Origin: Terribacillus halophilus
GTDB taxonomy: Bacteria > Bacillota > Bacilli > Bacillales > Amphibacillaceae
Assembly: GCF_900101385.1 (NCBI RefSeq)
Contig: NZ_FMZB01000005.1
Span: 124,001 to 188,000, forward strand
DNA length: 64,000 nucleotides
Reading direction: 5' to 3'
In this document: positions 43,773 to 53,260 of the stretch, in pieces
Layout of the letters: each line of letters opens with the position of its first letter
How positions within the stretch are numbered: the stretch's first letter is position 1
Position numbers and translations under genes: made by a program
The notes under the pieces: model-generated
Databases searched by the model: none
What the model was told of the DNA's origin: nothing
Seen by the model: the letters and a program-made list of their open reading frames with translations, nothing else

Positions 43773-45029
43773 ATGTCCATTTATCGAGAACTACAAGAAA
43801 GAGACAAACAAATGCAGCCAATCAAAGTAGGTGTCATCGGAGCTGGACAAATGGGTTTCGGACTTATCTCTCAAATTTCGAGAATTCCTGGGATGGTTGT
43901 CGGTGGAATTTGTGATGTGAATATTTCCAATGCGGAGAAAGCTAGAGATTTCTATCGATCTCAGGAGAACAGAAAGGTAGAGACAGTGGTCTCTTCTGAT
44001 TACCGGGCAGTTATCCAGTCCAATACGGTAGAGGTCGTGGTAGACGCTACAGGTGTACCGGAGGTCGGAGCTAATATTGCCTTGGAAGCACTTCGTTCCA
44101 GAAAGCACTTGGTTCTGTTGAACGTGGAAGTTGATATTACAATCGGTTCTTATATGCACAGCATGTTCAATAGTGCAGGATTGGTTTACTCTGGTTCGGC
44201 TGGAGATGAGCCAGCTGCAATCGTGGAACTATATGAATTTGCGAAAACGATGGGGCTTGAGGTCGTCGTAGCGGGTAAGGGTAAAAACAATGCGCTTAAG
44301 CCGACTGCAAACCCGGATACTTGCGCAGAAGAAGCAAGACAGAAAAACATGAGTGCACACATGCTGGCAGCATTCCAAGATGGAACAAAAACCATGGCTG
44401 AGATGAACTTACTAAGCAATGCGATCGGCCTTGTGCCGGATAAAGTCGGCATGCACGGGGTGGATGCCGGTCTTGATGATGTCGCAAAGAAATTGGATTT
44501 GAAAGAAAATGGCGGGGTTCTGGATTCCCTTGGAGTTGTCGAATATGTAAACGGTATAGCGCCAGGCGTATTCGTAATCGTGAAGAGTGAATTAGAACCA
44601 GTGGATGAGGAATTGCGCTATCTGCTGAAAGTGGATGCCAATCATGGCCCGCATTACACGCTATATCGTCCTTATCACCTTGCAAGTCTTGAGACACCGA
44701 TCACCATTGCCAAAGCAGTGCTGCATCACGATACTTCCATTCATCCGCTTGGTGCACCGGTTTCTGAAACGGTTGCTGTTGCAAAACGTACGATCCAGCC
44801 AGGTGAGCGACTTGACGGTATTGGCGGCTATAGTGTCCGGGGTATGCTGGAAACACATCAAGACATGAAGGTAAATGGCCATATTCCAATCGGGCTGATC
44901 AGCGGGAATGTCGTAGCTAAGCGTTCCATCGAAGAAGGCCAGTTCCTGACCATGGACGATGTAGAACTGGATACATCTACTACTGTCTGGAAGCTTCGTG
45001 CGCTTCAAGATCACTTATTCGCTGAATGA
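43773..45029 (+). CDS. Rossmann-SAF domain dehydrogenase
   Basis: A 418-residue protein. Residues 16-150 form an NAD(P)-binding Rossmann domain (VGVIGAGQMG, Gly23/25/28), related to homoserine/aspartate dehydrogenase-like proteins; a middle substrate domain follows (AGKGKNNALKPTANPDTC); the end is an SAF domain (TIQPGERLDGIGGY, ISGNVVAKRSIEEGQFLTMDDVELD). No SrlD/GutB sorbitol-phosphate dehydrogenase is present, so this protein probably oxidises the polyol phosphate made by the PTS. Precise substrate unknown. AGGAGG precedes the ATG. Confidence 0.82.
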   Translation: MSIYRELQERDKQMQPIKVGVIGAGQMGFGLISQISRIPGMVVGGICDVNISNAEKARDFYRSQENRKVETVVSSDYRAVIQSNTVEVVVDATGVPEVGANIALEALRSRKHLVLLNVEVDITIGSYMHSMFNSAGLVYSGSAGDEPAAIVELYEFAKTMGLEVVVAGKGKNNALKPTANPDTCAEEARQKNMSAHMLAAFQDGTKTMAEMNLLSNAIGLVPDKVGMHGVDAGLDDVAKKLDLKENGGVLDSLGVVEYVNGIAPGVFVIVKSELEPVDEELRYLLKVDANHGPHYTLYRPYHLASLETPITIAKAVLHHDTSIHPLGAPVSETVAVAKRTIQPGERLDGIGGYSVRGMLETHQDMKVNGHIPIGLISGNVVAKRSIEEGQFLTMDDVELDTSTTVWKLRALQDHLFAE

Positions 45030-45045
45030 TGGGGAGGATGACAAG

Positions 45046-45465
45046 ATGAAGCTAGTATTGATTGCCTGCTGTTTGCTGATCATCCAATCTGCTTTGACTG
45101 CAATACAAGTTCACTATTATCAAAAATCAATGAAAAAATTAGTGGGGAAATATAAAGGAGAAAAGGGCTTTCATCTTTTCTCCGGACAATCCCGCCGCCG
45201 TGTCGGTCCAGGATCGATTGTCCTGCTCGTTGTAGATGAATCCTATATGATCCGGGAATGCCAGGTGATGCGGGGCATCAGCATTCTTTCAACATTCAAA
45301 GAGATGAAGGAATATGAAGGCAAGCATCTGGGTGAACTGTTGGACGAGCTGCATAGTCCAGTAAAACAAAAGAAGCTGCCAGCACTGCAAACAGCTTTGC
45401 AGACTGCTGGTGAACAAGCTTTGATGTCCATCTCGAAGACGAAAAGAATGGCATCTATCTCATAA
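45046..45465 (+). CDS. gutM: GutM-type glucitol operon activator protein
   Basis: A 139-residue protein with an N-terminal membrane helix (VLIACCLLIIQSALTAI) and a GutM domain (YQKSMKKLVGKYKGEKGFHLFSG, VLLVVDESYMIRECQVMRGIS). GutM homologues accompany glucitol PTS genes and influence their expression. GGGGAGG precedes ATG 45046; the open frame starts inside the upstream gene. Confidence 0.87.
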   Translation: MKLVLIACCLLIIQSALTAIQVHYYQKSMKKLVGKYKGEKGFHLFSGQSRRRVGPGSIVLLVVDESYMIRECQVMRGISILSTFKEMKEYEGKHLGELLDELHSPVKQKKLPALQTALQTAGEQALMSISKTKRMASIS

Positions 45466-45480
45466 CAGGGAGTGAAAGAC

Positions 45481-45996
45481 ATGGAATGGATTCAGTGGTT
45501 CGGTGAGCATTTCATCGGTATGTTCAATGCTGGAGGCGAGCAATTCATGAGCCTCATCACCGGTATAGTGCCGACGCTGGTAGTATTGCTGACCTTTACT
45601 TATGCACTAATCAAATTCATTGGTGAAGATCGTGTGACAAAGGCGATTCGTTTCACCTCCAAATATGCTTTGCTGCGTTATACAGTCATGCCGATATTAT
45701 CCATTTTGCTGCTTACAAATCCAATGGCATATACATTCGGCCGCTTTGTTGAAGAGCGTCAGAAACCTGCCTTCTTCGATTCGCTCGTTTCATTTTTGCA
45801 TCCGGTGACGGCATTGTTTCCATATGCAAATGCCGGAGAGCTATTTGTCTACTTGGGTATTGCCAACGGCTTGACACAAGCTGGCTACTCAACATCCGAA
45901 CTGGCAGTTCGTTTCTTCTTGGTCGGTATTGTCGTCATGCTGATCAGAGGAATGCTGACGGAACAAATCACGAAATTCCTGATGAGAAGAATGTAA
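45481..45996 (+). CDS. srlA: PTS glucitol/sorbitol-type EIIC (SrlA)
   Basis: A 171-residue EIIC of the Gut family with about four membrane helices: [31 protein letters not shown], then [32 protein letters not shown] precedes ATG 45481; a GTG lies three codons earlier. It forms the permease with the EIIBC next door. Confidence 0.9.
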   Translation: MEWIQWFGEHFIGMFNAGGEQFMSLITGIVPTLVVLLTFTYALIKFIGEDRVTKAIRFTSKYALLRYTVMPILSILLLTNPMAYTFGRFVEERQKPAFFDSLVSFLHPVTALFPYANAGELFVYLGIANGLTQAGYSTSELAVRFFLVGIVVMLIRGMLTEQITKFLMRRM

Positions 45997-46013
45997 TATG
46001 GGAGGGAAGCAGC

Positions 46014-47027
46014 ATGGGATATAAAGCGGTATTTGTCAGCAAAGGCTCTGGCGGATGGGGAACAGGACTCCGGATTGAACCAAAAGGCAAGAAAACGAAA
46101 GTAATCTCGATTACAGGAGGGGGCATTCACCCTGTCGCTGAACGTATAGCGGAATTGACTGGGGCCCAAGCAGTGGATGGCTTCAAGAACTCGGTACCAG
46201 AGGACGAGATGATGTGTGTGGTCATCGATTGCGGCGGCACAGCTAGAATCGGGCTTTATCCGATGAAACGCATTCCGACTGTTGATATTCTTGGTTCCTC
46301 ACCATCAGGCCCGTTAGCGAAACATATCAAAGAAGATATCTTCGTATCAGGTGTTACACCAAAAGAAGTAGCCCTTGCAGAAGATGAAGGGAAAGAGCAG
46401 GCTTCGGCCGCTGCAGAAGAAGAAGTAAGATTCAATACTGCTGATAAGAAAGAGTTCAAGGAAGAGTATGAGAAAGTGAAGGAAGAGCATCGTTCCACTG
46501 ATGATAACTGGCTGATGCGCTTTTCAAAAGGCATCGGGAAAGTGACAGGAGTCTTCTACCAAGCGGGACGGGATTCCATTGAAATGCTGCTTAAAAATAT
46601 CATTCCATTCATGGCGTTTGTGAGCATGCTGATCGGAATCATCAATTACACAGGAATCGGGGACTTGATTGCCAACACGATGTCACCGCTTGCCAGTTCG
46701 ATTTGGGGACTTATCGTCATCGTCGTTATCTGTACGCTGCCGTTCTTGTCACCTGTGCTTGGACCAGGTGCTGTCATTGCCCAGGTAATAGGGGTATTGA
46801 TCGGAAGCCAGATTGCACTGGGCAATATTCCGCCGCAATTTGCATTGCCGGCTTTGTTCGCAATAAACGGGCAAGTCGGGGCAGATTTCGTACCAGTTGG
46901 GTTGTCTTTAGGTGAAGCGAAGCCAGAAACAGTCCAGTATGGTGTTCCAGCAGTCTTGTACAGCAGGTTGATCACCGGAGTCCTGGCAGTTGTCATTGCT
47001 TACTTTGCCAGCTTTGGCATGTATTAA
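46014..47027 (+). CDS. srlE: PTS glucitol/sorbitol-type EIIBC (SrlE)
   Basis: A 337-residue protein. Residues 1-115 are EIIB-Gut with phosphorylatable Cys73 ([12 protein letters not shown]); an acidic linker near 120-160 leads to the C2 membrane domain with about four helices ([34 protein letters not shown]). GGGAGGG precedes the ATG. Full-length for the family. Confidence 0.9.
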   Translation: MGYKAVFVSKGSGGWGTGLRIEPKGKKTKVISITGGGIHPVAERIAELTGAQAVDGFKNSVPEDEMMCVVIDCGGTARIGLYPMKRIPTVDILGSSPSGPLAKHIKEDIFVSGVTPKEVALAEDEGKEQASAAAEEEVRFNTADKKEFKEEYEKVKEEHRSTDDNWLMRFSKGIGKVTGVFYQAGRDSIEMLLKNIIPFMAFVSMLIGIINYTGIGDLIANTMSPLASSIWGLIVIVVICTLPFLSPVLGPGAVIAQVIGVLIGSQIALGNIPPQFALPALFAINGQVGADFVPVGLSLGEAKPETVQYGVPAVLYSRLITGVLAVVIAYFASFGMY

Positions 47028-47039
47028 GGAGGAGAAACT

Positions 47040-47396
47040 ATGTATCAAACAATTGTGAAAGAAATCGGACCGATGGCGCAAGCTTTTGAAGCAGATAAAA
47101 TCGTTATTCTATTTGGGATGCAAGCTCCTGCAGAATTGAAGGAAATCTCTTTTCTGCATCAAGTCGAACAAGGAGCAGAAGGCAATGCAATCAAAGAAGG
47201 CGGTGCCTTGATCATAGATGGACAAGAGTTCCAGATCGACAAGGTAGGTTCGGCTGCGAATGAAAATCTACAGACATTGGGACATATCTCGATTTATTTC
47301 ACGGAACCAGAAGGAGAAGTGCTGCCGGGGGCTGTATTTGCAAGTCCGCATACTTACCCTATCATTCAGGAAGGTAGCAAAATTACATTTAAATAG
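47040..47396 (+). CDS. srlB: PTS glucitol/sorbitol-type EIIA (SrlB)
   Basis: A 118-residue EIIA-Gut. The segments IVILFGMQAPAELKEISFLH and FQIDKVGSAANENLQTLGHISIYF match the family. AAGGAGGAG precedes the start. It passes phosphate from HPr to SrlE. Confidence 0.9.
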   Translation: MYQTIVKEIGPMAQAFEADKIVILFGMQAPAELKEISFLHQVEQGAEGNAIKEGGALIIDGQEFQIDKVGSAANENLQTLGHISIYFTEPEGEVLPGAVFASPHTYPIIQEGSKITFK

Positions 47397-47447
47397 TACA
47401 ATGGTAGATGGCATATTTTATGTTAAACCACAGAATAGGGTGGTAGG

Positions 47448-48386
47448 ATGGCACTTTTGGGAGATAGAAGACTTTTGGTGAAAATCGCCCACATGTACTA
47501 TGAAGAAGGCGCTACACAATCGGAAATCGCAAAGGCAATCGGAGTCAGCAGATCGCTTATTTCCAAGTACTTGACAAAAGCCAGGGAAGCGGGAGTTGTG
47601 GAGATCATCATTCATGAGCAAGATGATCATCCGTATACAGGGCTCGAGTCGAAAGTGGAAAAACGTTATGGATTGCGGGAAGTCATTTGTGTAGAAGCGA
47701 ATGAAACGGATGATTCCAAAACCCGATTGGGAGCAGCAGCCAGTAATTATCTACTCCGCATGATTCGAAATGGACAGACAATCGGAATCAGCTCCGGTAC
47801 GACATTGTACGAAGTTGCCACAGCAATGGCATCCAGTCAGTATTTTCCCGAACTTCAATTCATTCCTCTTGTAGGGGGAATGGGTGATGAACGGGTCGAT
47901 ATCCACGCGAATCAAATCGTAGCAAAACTAGCTGAAGTGCTGAAGGCAAAGTGTAAACTGCTACACGCACCTGTATTGGTTGATTCCAAGGAAGCAAGAG
48001 AGATTATTGTCAATCAATCGTCTATTAAAAGCATCTTTGAAGCAGGAGCAAGAGCTGATATCGCAATGGTTGGAATCGGTGGGACACCAGAGCATTCGAC
48101 GATGGTAAAATCTTATTTACAACAAACGAATGGCGTCATCGAGTACGAAAATGTCGTAGGCGATATATGCTACAATTTCATCACAGAAGATGGCCGCGCT
48201 GCAGATAATGATTGGAATGACAGAGTGATTTCGATGGATTTGGAGCATGTGAAGCAAATCCCTCTTGTCATCGGTGTGGCAAGCGGCCGGGAGAAAATCA
48301 AAGCAATCAAAGCTGCTTTGGCTGCGAATTTGATCCATGTTCTCATTACCGATGATGTGACAGCTCGTATGCTCTTAGAAGCTTGA
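47448..48386 (+). CDS. SorC/DeoR-like sugar-phosphate-responsive regulator
   Basis: A 312-residue protein. The N-terminal HTH (AHMYYEEGATQSEIAKAIGVSRSLISKYLTKA) is followed by a SorC sugar-binding domain (TIGISSGTTLYEVATAMAS, PLVGGMGDERVDIHANQIV, MVGIGGTPEHSTM), which binds phosphorylated sugars. It ends the PTS operon and probably controls it through the palindromes at 43670-43724. AGGGTGGTAGG precedes the ATG. Confidence 0.9.
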   Translation: MALLGDRRLLVKIAHMYYEEGATQSEIAKAIGVSRSLISKYLTKAREAGVVEIIIHEQDDHPYTGLESKVEKRYGLREVICVEANETDDSKTRLGAAASNYLLRMIRNGQTIGISSGTTLYEVATAMASSQYFPELQFIPLVGGMGDERVDIHANQIVAKLAEVLKAKCKLLHAPVLVDSKEAREIIVNQSSIKSIFEAGARADIAMVGIGGTPEHSTMVKSYLQQTNGVIEYENVVGDICYNFITEDGRAADNDWNDRVISMDLEHVKQIPLVIGVASGREKIKAIKAALAANLIHVLITDDVTARMLLEA

Positions 48387-48430
48387 TAGCTTTAAATTCT
48401 AAGAAGTGTGATATAACTAAATCAAATAAG

Positions 48431-48475
48431 CTGCATGAAATCCAATTTGAAAATCTTGATTTTATGCAGTTTATT
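48431..48475 (+). terminator. Terminator of the glucitol-type PTS operon
   Basis: CTGCATGAAATC and GATTTTATGCAG arms (one wobble) with a T-rich tail. Confidence 0.78.
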
Positions 48476-48524
48476 TGTCATTAGTGGAACCAAGTATAAA
48501 TAATTACTGATTATTTATTTTTCC

Positions 48525-48570
48525 TTGCATTTATTTCGCGGAACACATATAATGCAAGTACTTACTTACA
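48525..48570 (+). promoter_or_regulatory. Promoter and TetR operator before the second tetR
   Basis: TTGCAT, 17-bp spacer, TATAAT (48525-48553). The operator at 48552-48570, read on the minus strand, is TGTAAGTAAGTACTTGCAT and matches the copy at 49189 in 17 of 19 positions. Confidence 0.82.
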
Positions 48571-48586
48571 TTTGAGGGATGAAGAA

Positions 48587-49168
48587 ATGGGCAAGAATGC
48601 AACAAAACAGAAGATCATTGAAGCAACGACAGCATTATTCGCTTCCAAAGGATTTGCTGGTACGACAACAAAGGAGATTGCTAAAGTAGCAGGTGTCAAT
48701 GAAGTAACGCTATTCCGTCATTTTGGCAGTAAGAATGGTGTATTCGAGGCAATTATAGAATCCCTTGCTTTTGATACTGTGTTCGATGAATCGTTCTATC
48801 GGCATATAAAGTGGGATTTGGAGCAAGATATACGACTTTTTGGTCAAACATTCCAGGACAAACTGCTAGAGTATCGTTCCTTGATTTTTATAGCTATGAG
48901 AGAAGCAGACTTGAATCCGGAGATGAAGGAACTTATTTCCACCTTTCCGAAATCCGTAAAACAAGTCATGTTGAAATATCTGAAGGAGATGCATGAAAAA
49001 GAACAAATAATTTCGACTGACTTGGAGATACAGGCAATGAATTTCGTTTGGATGCATTTTGGTTATTTTCTTTCAAGAGTTCGTTTCGAGGGAAAAATGA
49101 TTTCTGCTGGTCATGACGATTTTTTGGATGAGAGTACCAGATTAATTGCTAGGGGATTAAGAGCCTAG
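48587..49168 (+). CDS. TetR/AcrR-family repressor
   Basis: A 193-residue TetR with its HTH at residues 8-55 (IIEATTALFASKGFAGTTTKEIAKVAGVNEVTLFRHFGSK) and a helical effector domain. GAGGG sits eight bases before ATG 48587. Matching operators before this gene and before the YhgE-like gene indicate it represses both. Confidence 0.92.
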   Translation: MGKNATKQKIIEATTALFASKGFAGTTTKEIAKVAGVNEVTLFRHFGSKNGVFEAIIESLAFDTVFDESFYRHIKWDLEQDIRLFGQTFQDKLLEYRSLIFIAMREADLNPEMKELISTFPKSVKQVMLKYLKEMHEKEQIISTDLEIQAMNFVWMHFGYFLSRVRFEGKMISAGHDDFLDESTRLIARGLRA

Positions 49169-49188
49169 CAATTCTTTTTCCTCATAAA

Positions 49189-49207
49189 TGCAAGTAAGTA
49201 CATGCAT
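49189..49207. promoter_or_regulatory. TetR operator before the YhgE-like gene
   Basis: TGCAAGTAAGTACATGCAT, 17 of 19 positions shared with the reversed site at 48552-48570. Confidence 0.8.
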
Positions 49208-49239
49208 ACATAAATGAATTTAGAGAGGTGACAGTGATT

Positions 49240-50346
49240 ATGAAAGGGTATCTAAAAGAAAAAGCAACATGGGTAGGGATTGCAACAGCATTAGCATTTT
49301 TGTTGATTTTCCTATGTGTCTGGCTGACAGCCTATCACGATGTTGAAGATAGAATAGGGAATTTAAGGATAGGGATTGTTGTGCAGGATGAGCAGTTCGA
49401 AACAGGCCACGTAGAGAAGTTAAAAGAAGCGATACCATTCCGGGTTGAGCAACTGACAGAAGTAGATGAAGCAAAAAAGGAATTAGAGGGTCATAACCTT
49501 GACATGGTCATGATCATACCAAGACATTTTGTCCAGGACAGTATGGCTGAGGGTGCGGAAGTAAGATATATCATCAATCAAGCTGCACCATCTATGACCA
49601 AACAAGCGATGGAAAGTGCAGCCAATAATATAACGGATAAGATGGATGAACAATTGCTTTCACAAAGGAATGCTGGCTCCAATCCAGAAGAGATAGAAAC
49701 ATTGAGTACGAAAGGTGAATCAATACATGCAGTACAACCCGTCATTGAGAAGATGCATGAAACGAAAGCTTTTGCTGCGTCAATGATTCCCCTGCTCATA
49801 ATTTTGGCATCCTATGTCGGCTCGATGCTTTTAAGCTTGAACTTATATAGTTCTGCGTCAAAACTAAGAGAACATTATCCGGCGTGGCGGATTTTCTTGT
49901 CTCGCTTTATTCTGCAAGCATTACTATCGATTGTTTTAGCACTCGTAACTATATACTCGATAAGTGGTTTCGGCTTCGTAATCCATGGTAGTTTGTTTCT
50001 TGCGATAATTTTTCAAGGGCTTGTTTACTTTACATTCATGAATATTTCAATGATGTTTCTAGTGCTATTCGGACCAGCTGGGATGATTTTTAACATTCTT
50101 GTATTATCCGTACAGCTTGTGACAGCTGGTATAATTGTTCCTCGCGAGTTATTGTCCGATTTTTATAAGGAGTTAGGTAGTTATCTACCAGCAACATATG
50201 GAACAGAAGGATATTTTTCAATTATTTATGGAGGACTTGGTCTTCAGCGAGAAATCAATATGTTATTGCTTATTCTATCTGTGACACTGTTGATTATGAT
50301 TTTAAAGCTAGGCGTAGAAATAATCAGGAAACCTAAGAAGGCTTGA
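49240..50346 (+). CDS. YhgE/Pip-type ABC-2-like membrane protein (paralogue)
   Basis: A 368-residue protein with the same plan as the product at 14470: one N-terminal helix (GIATALAFLLIFLCVWLTAY), an extracytoplasmic domain (NLRIGIVVQDEQFETGH) and five to six C-terminal helices ending before a KPKKA tail. AGAGAGGTGA precedes ATG 49240; two GTG codons upstream are less well spaced. No ATPase is nearby. Export of a toxic or lipid-like compound is a guess from TetR control. Confidence 0.8.
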   Translation: MKGYLKEKATWVGIATALAFLLIFLCVWLTAYHDVEDRIGNLRIGIVVQDEQFETGHVEKLKEAIPFRVEQLTEVDEAKKELEGHNLDMVMIIPRHFVQDSMAEGAEVRYIINQAAPSMTKQAMESAANNITDKMDEQLLSQRNAGSNPEEIETLSTKGESIHAVQPVIEKMHETKAFAASMIPLLIILASYVGSMLLSLNLYSSASKLREHYPAWRIFLSRFILQALLSIVLALVTIYSISGFGFVIHGSLFLAIIFQGLVYFTFMNISMMFLVLFGPAGMIFNILVLSVQLVTAGIIVPRELLSDFYKELGSYLPATYGTEGYFSIIYGGLGLQREINMLLLILSVTLLIMILKLGVEIIRKPKKA

Positions 50347-50364
50347 ATCAATAACCGCTTTCCC

Positions 50365-50715
50365 CCCTCCTGGTGAAGGCGGCAGTATCGTCAACATTTC
50401 CTCTGTGAGCGGCTTTCGTCCGCAGCCGAATAACATGGCGTTGTTGGTATGACGAAAGTTGCTACGCTTGAAAATGGTCCGATGAATATCCGGGCGAACA
50501 CAGTTGCTCCCGGGGCAATCGATACACCGATGCTCAGAGGTTCCCTGGAAGAAACAGGGCAGACAGAAGAGGAATTTGCACCGATGCTGAGCCTTTTAGG
50601 CAGATTCTGTCAGCCGGAAGAGATTGCTCAGGCAAGTCTATGGTTAGCTTCCGATCAATCTTCTTATGTAACTGGCACGACAATTCATGCTGATGCAGGA
50701 TATACAAGCAGATAA
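50365..50715 (+). pseudogene. Short-chain dehydrogenase remnant
   Basis: Bases 50365-50450 read GGSIVNISSVSGFRPQPNNMA of a classical SDR, then a frameshift/deletion removes the YxxxK catalytic segment, and 50449-50715 continues in another frame with MTKVATLENGPMNIRANTVA, PGAIDTPMLRG and a normal C-terminus (SSYVTGTTIHADAGYTSR). The Rossmann start is absent. It is a dead fragment, not a short gene. Confidence 0.85.
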
Positions 50716-50721
50716 CAAGAC

Positions 50722-50752
50722 GAGCATCCATTTTTCACGTGGATGCTTTTTT
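50722..50752 (+). terminator. Terminator after the SDR remnant
   Basis: AGCATCCA and TGGATGCT arms with a nine-base loop and six Ts. Confidence 0.88.
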
Positions 50753-50828
50753 ATTTCGTAACCTTTCTTCTTCCTATAGCTTTAAAGTAGTAAGATAATA
50801 GAATAGGTGAACAGAGGGGACGACTTAT

Positions 50829-52469
50829 ATGGGGGAACTGCTGAGAAGGCGGCGTTTTGGATTACTAGGTCAGATTGTCTTATTGGTGACAATAGTGCTT
50901 GTGATCAGTCTATTATTTGTAAGCGCTCTATTCATGAGGAAGGTGGATGAGATAGTCGAAGAGGATGCTGGAAACACTGCAATGGCTGTCGCTAAACTTG
51001 CTGCTAAGGATGAAACGATTCTTGAGCACCTGGAGGAGAGGGATAATGACGATGCCATCCAGCAGGAATCTTTGAAAATCCAGCAAAATAGCGGTGCAGA
51101 CTATGTTGTCATCGCTGATACGAATGGAATACGTATTTCTCATTCAGACCCAGAGAGAATTGGCAAACCGACAAAGACGAGCAATGAGCCTGTATTAGAA
51201 GAAGGAAAGGAAGTCATATACGAAGGTTATGGTATTTCCGGCTATGCGGTAAAAGCGAAATCACCGATAAGAAATGAATCTGGTGATATCATTGGTGTAG
51301 CATCAGTCGGATTTCTGAAACAAAACCTAAATGATCAGATACTTTCGTATTTAAAGGAGGTAATTATCTGGTTTCTGCTCATCTTCATTGTTGGTCTAGT
51401 TGGTGCTTATCTTGTGGCCAAACGTGTGAAAAAACTGATTTATGGATTAGAGCCTGAGGAGATTTCTTTCTTATTCAAAGAGAAGGAGACGACGCTGGCA
51501 TCGATCAAAGATGCTACTATCGCCATTGATCGCAAAGGCCATATTACTTCTATCAATCGTAGGGCTCATGAGATATTTAAGCGAAAATCGGTGCTGGAAG
51601 ATGCAATCGATCAGACGAATCTGCAATCTCTTTATCAAGGAGTTTTGGCAGACGGTCAAGGAAGGTATAACAAGTATACTTTCGTTGCTGGCGATATTTA
51701 TATAGTGGATGCTTCTCCGATAAAAGAGGCTGAGGAAACATTAGGTGTAGTGTTTACATTGCGTCCCGAAACTGAAGTGATTGATGTTTCAGAGACAATC
51801 GCAAAAATGAAGCAGCAAGCTGATCAGATGCGTGCTTCCAATCATGAATTCATGAATAAGCTAAATACATTGTACGGTTTAATTCGCCTGCGGGAATATG
51901 ACAAGGCACTTGTACTCATCTCAAAGGAGGTAGAGGAACAGCAGAGTGTCGTCAATTTGCTGATGACAAGCATAAAGGAACCGATGATTGCAGCCTGCTT
52001 ATTAGGAAAATTCAACCGTGCCAAAGAGCTTAAAGTGTCATTAACAATTGATGAAAGCAGCAGCATGAACATTGATCTGCGACCGGAAGCAACGGAGAAA
52101 ATCGTGACTATCATCGGAAACTTACTAGAGAATGCCATGGAGGCCGCATCCAAGCACCAGGGTACCGAAGGAAAGGTTTTTGTGTCTTTTACAGATTTGG
52201 GACAAGAAGTGATAGTTGATATTGAGGACAATGGCAAGCAGCTTTCCGAAAAGGAAAAACAGGCAGTATTGGTCGATGGATTTTCAACCAAAAAGGAAGC
52301 TGGCGATGGGCATGGAATTGGCCTGACTATTGTACAGGTAGCACTGGAGAAACTGAATGGAGCTTTGTATTATGGAGACAGTGAAGCAGGAGGAACACTC
52401 GCAACGATTGTTCTCCCGAAAGGAAGCGTGGAAAATGGATCGGATGAACGTTCTGATAGTAGAAGATAA
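50829..52469 (+). CDS. citS: CitS/DcuS-family sensor histidine kinase
   Basis: A 546-residue membrane kinase. Helices at about 12-36 and 176-200 flank an extracellular Cache/PAS-like sensor (ADYVVIADTNGIRISHSDPERIGKP). A cytoplasmic PAS (about 215-310) precedes the H-box with His339 (ASNHEFMNKLNTLYGLI) and the ATPase (NLLENAMEAA, GDGHGIGLTIVQVAL). Such kinases sense citrate or C4-dicarboxylates. It overlaps citT by 35 bases, and a CitMHS carrier follows, so citrate is the likely signal. Confidence 0.88.
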   Translation: MGELLRRRRFGLLGQIVLLVTIVLVISLLFVSALFMRKVDEIVEEDAGNTAMAVAKLAAKDETILEHLEERDNDDAIQQESLKIQQNSGADYVVIADTNGIRISHSDPERIGKPTKTSNEPVLEEGKEVIYEGYGISGYAVKAKSPIRNESGDIIGVASVGFLKQNLNDQILSYLKEVIIWFLLIFIVGLVGAYLVAKRVKKLIYGLEPEEISFLFKEKETTLASIKDATIAIDRKGHITSINRRAHEIFKRKSVLEDAIDQTNLQSLYQGVLADGQGRYNKYTFVAGDIYIVDASPIKEAEETLGVVFTLRPETEVIDVSETIAKMKQQADQMRASNHEFMNKLNTLYGLIRLREYDKALVLISKEVEEQQSVVNLLMTSIKEPMIAACLLGKFNRAKELKVSLTIDESSSMNIDLRPEATEKIVTIIGNLLENAMEAASKHQGTEGKVFVSFTDLGQEVIVDIEDNGKQLSEKEKQAVLVDGFSTKKEAGDGHGIGLTIVQVALEKLNGALYYGDSEAGGTLATIVLPKGSVENGSDERSDSRR

Positions 52470-53136
52470 TGTGGAAGCATCAATGATATTTCAGAATTAC
52501 TTGAATGAGATGGAAGGATATCGACTGATTGGTGTGGCTGAAAATGGCGAGCAGGCGAAAAGTCTGCTTCAGGCACTGAAGCCGGACTTGGTGCTGCTCG
52601 ATGTCTATCTTCCTGATATGAGTGGTATTGATATCCTTTGGTTCATCCGCCAGAATTTCCGCAGAACAGATGTCATTTTGCTGACAGCAGCGAATGATAC
52701 GGAGACAGTAGGTGAGGCCATGCGTGGAGGTGTGTACAGTTATTTGATCAAACCGGTAGATGGTGATCGCTTCCAACGTGTGCTCCAGGAATATAGCATA
52801 CATAAAAGAGAACTTGAATCTGGCAATAAAATCGGTCAGCAGCAAGTTGACGCATTTTTTCATCCCAACATACATACAGCTGAAGCAGTAGAACAGGAGA
52901 TTTACCCAAAAGGAGTCGACCGTCACACCTTGGAGACGGTACGACAAGTAATGAAGGAGCAGCAGAACAGCGAAAAGGCAGAGGAAGTAGCAGTGAAAGT
53001 AGGAGTAAGTCATTCTACTGTCCGCCGTTACTTGGAATATATGGTGTCGAGAAAAGAAGCAGAGATCGAAGTCACCTATGGAACAATCGGAAGGCCTGTT
53101 CGGAAGTATAAATACAGAGATGAAAGTTCGATCTAA
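52435..53136 (+). CDS. citT: CitT-family response regulator
   Basis: A 233-residue regulator: receiver domain with Asp56 (LVLLDVYLP), Thr in LLTAAN and Lys in LIKPVDGDRF, followed by a C-terminal HTH of the CitT/DpiA kind (AVKVGVSHSTVRRYLEYM). AAAGGAAG lies eight bases before ATG 52435, inside citS. It should activate the carrier gene downstream. Confidence 0.9.
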   Translation: MDRMNVLIVEDNVEASMIFQNYLNEMEGYRLIGVAENGEQAKSLLQALKPDLVLLDVYLPDMSGIDILWFIRQNFRRTDVILLTAANDTETVGEAMRGGVYSYLIKPVDGDRFQRVLQEYSIHKRELESGNKIGQQQVDAFFHPNIHTAEAVEQEIYPKGVDRHTLETVRQVMKEQQNSEKAEEVAVKVGVSHSTVRRYLEYMVSRKEAEIEVTYGTIGRPVRKYKYRDESSI

Positions 53137-53156
53137 TATACGTGAAAAAAATGAAA

Positions 53157-53190
53157 AAAATGCACTTAATGTAAGTAAACTGTGCATTTT
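53157..53190 (+). terminator. Inverted repeat after citT
   Basis: AAAATGCAC and GTGCATTTT are perfect arms around a 16-base loop; the T-run is short, so termination may be partial. Confidence 0.55.
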
Positions 53191-53218
53191 GTGAACGTAA
53201 TGTTACACTTCTTTCAAA

Positions 53219-53232
53219 TGAAAGCGCTAACA
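53219..53232. promoter_or_regulatory. CcpA cre site before citM
   Basis: TGAAAGCGCTAACA matches all 14 positions of TGWAARCGYTWWCW. Catabolite repression of the citrate carrier is expected. Confidence 0.85.
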
Positions 53233-53260
53233 GTGGCGCTGTTTGAAGGAGGACTTTCTT

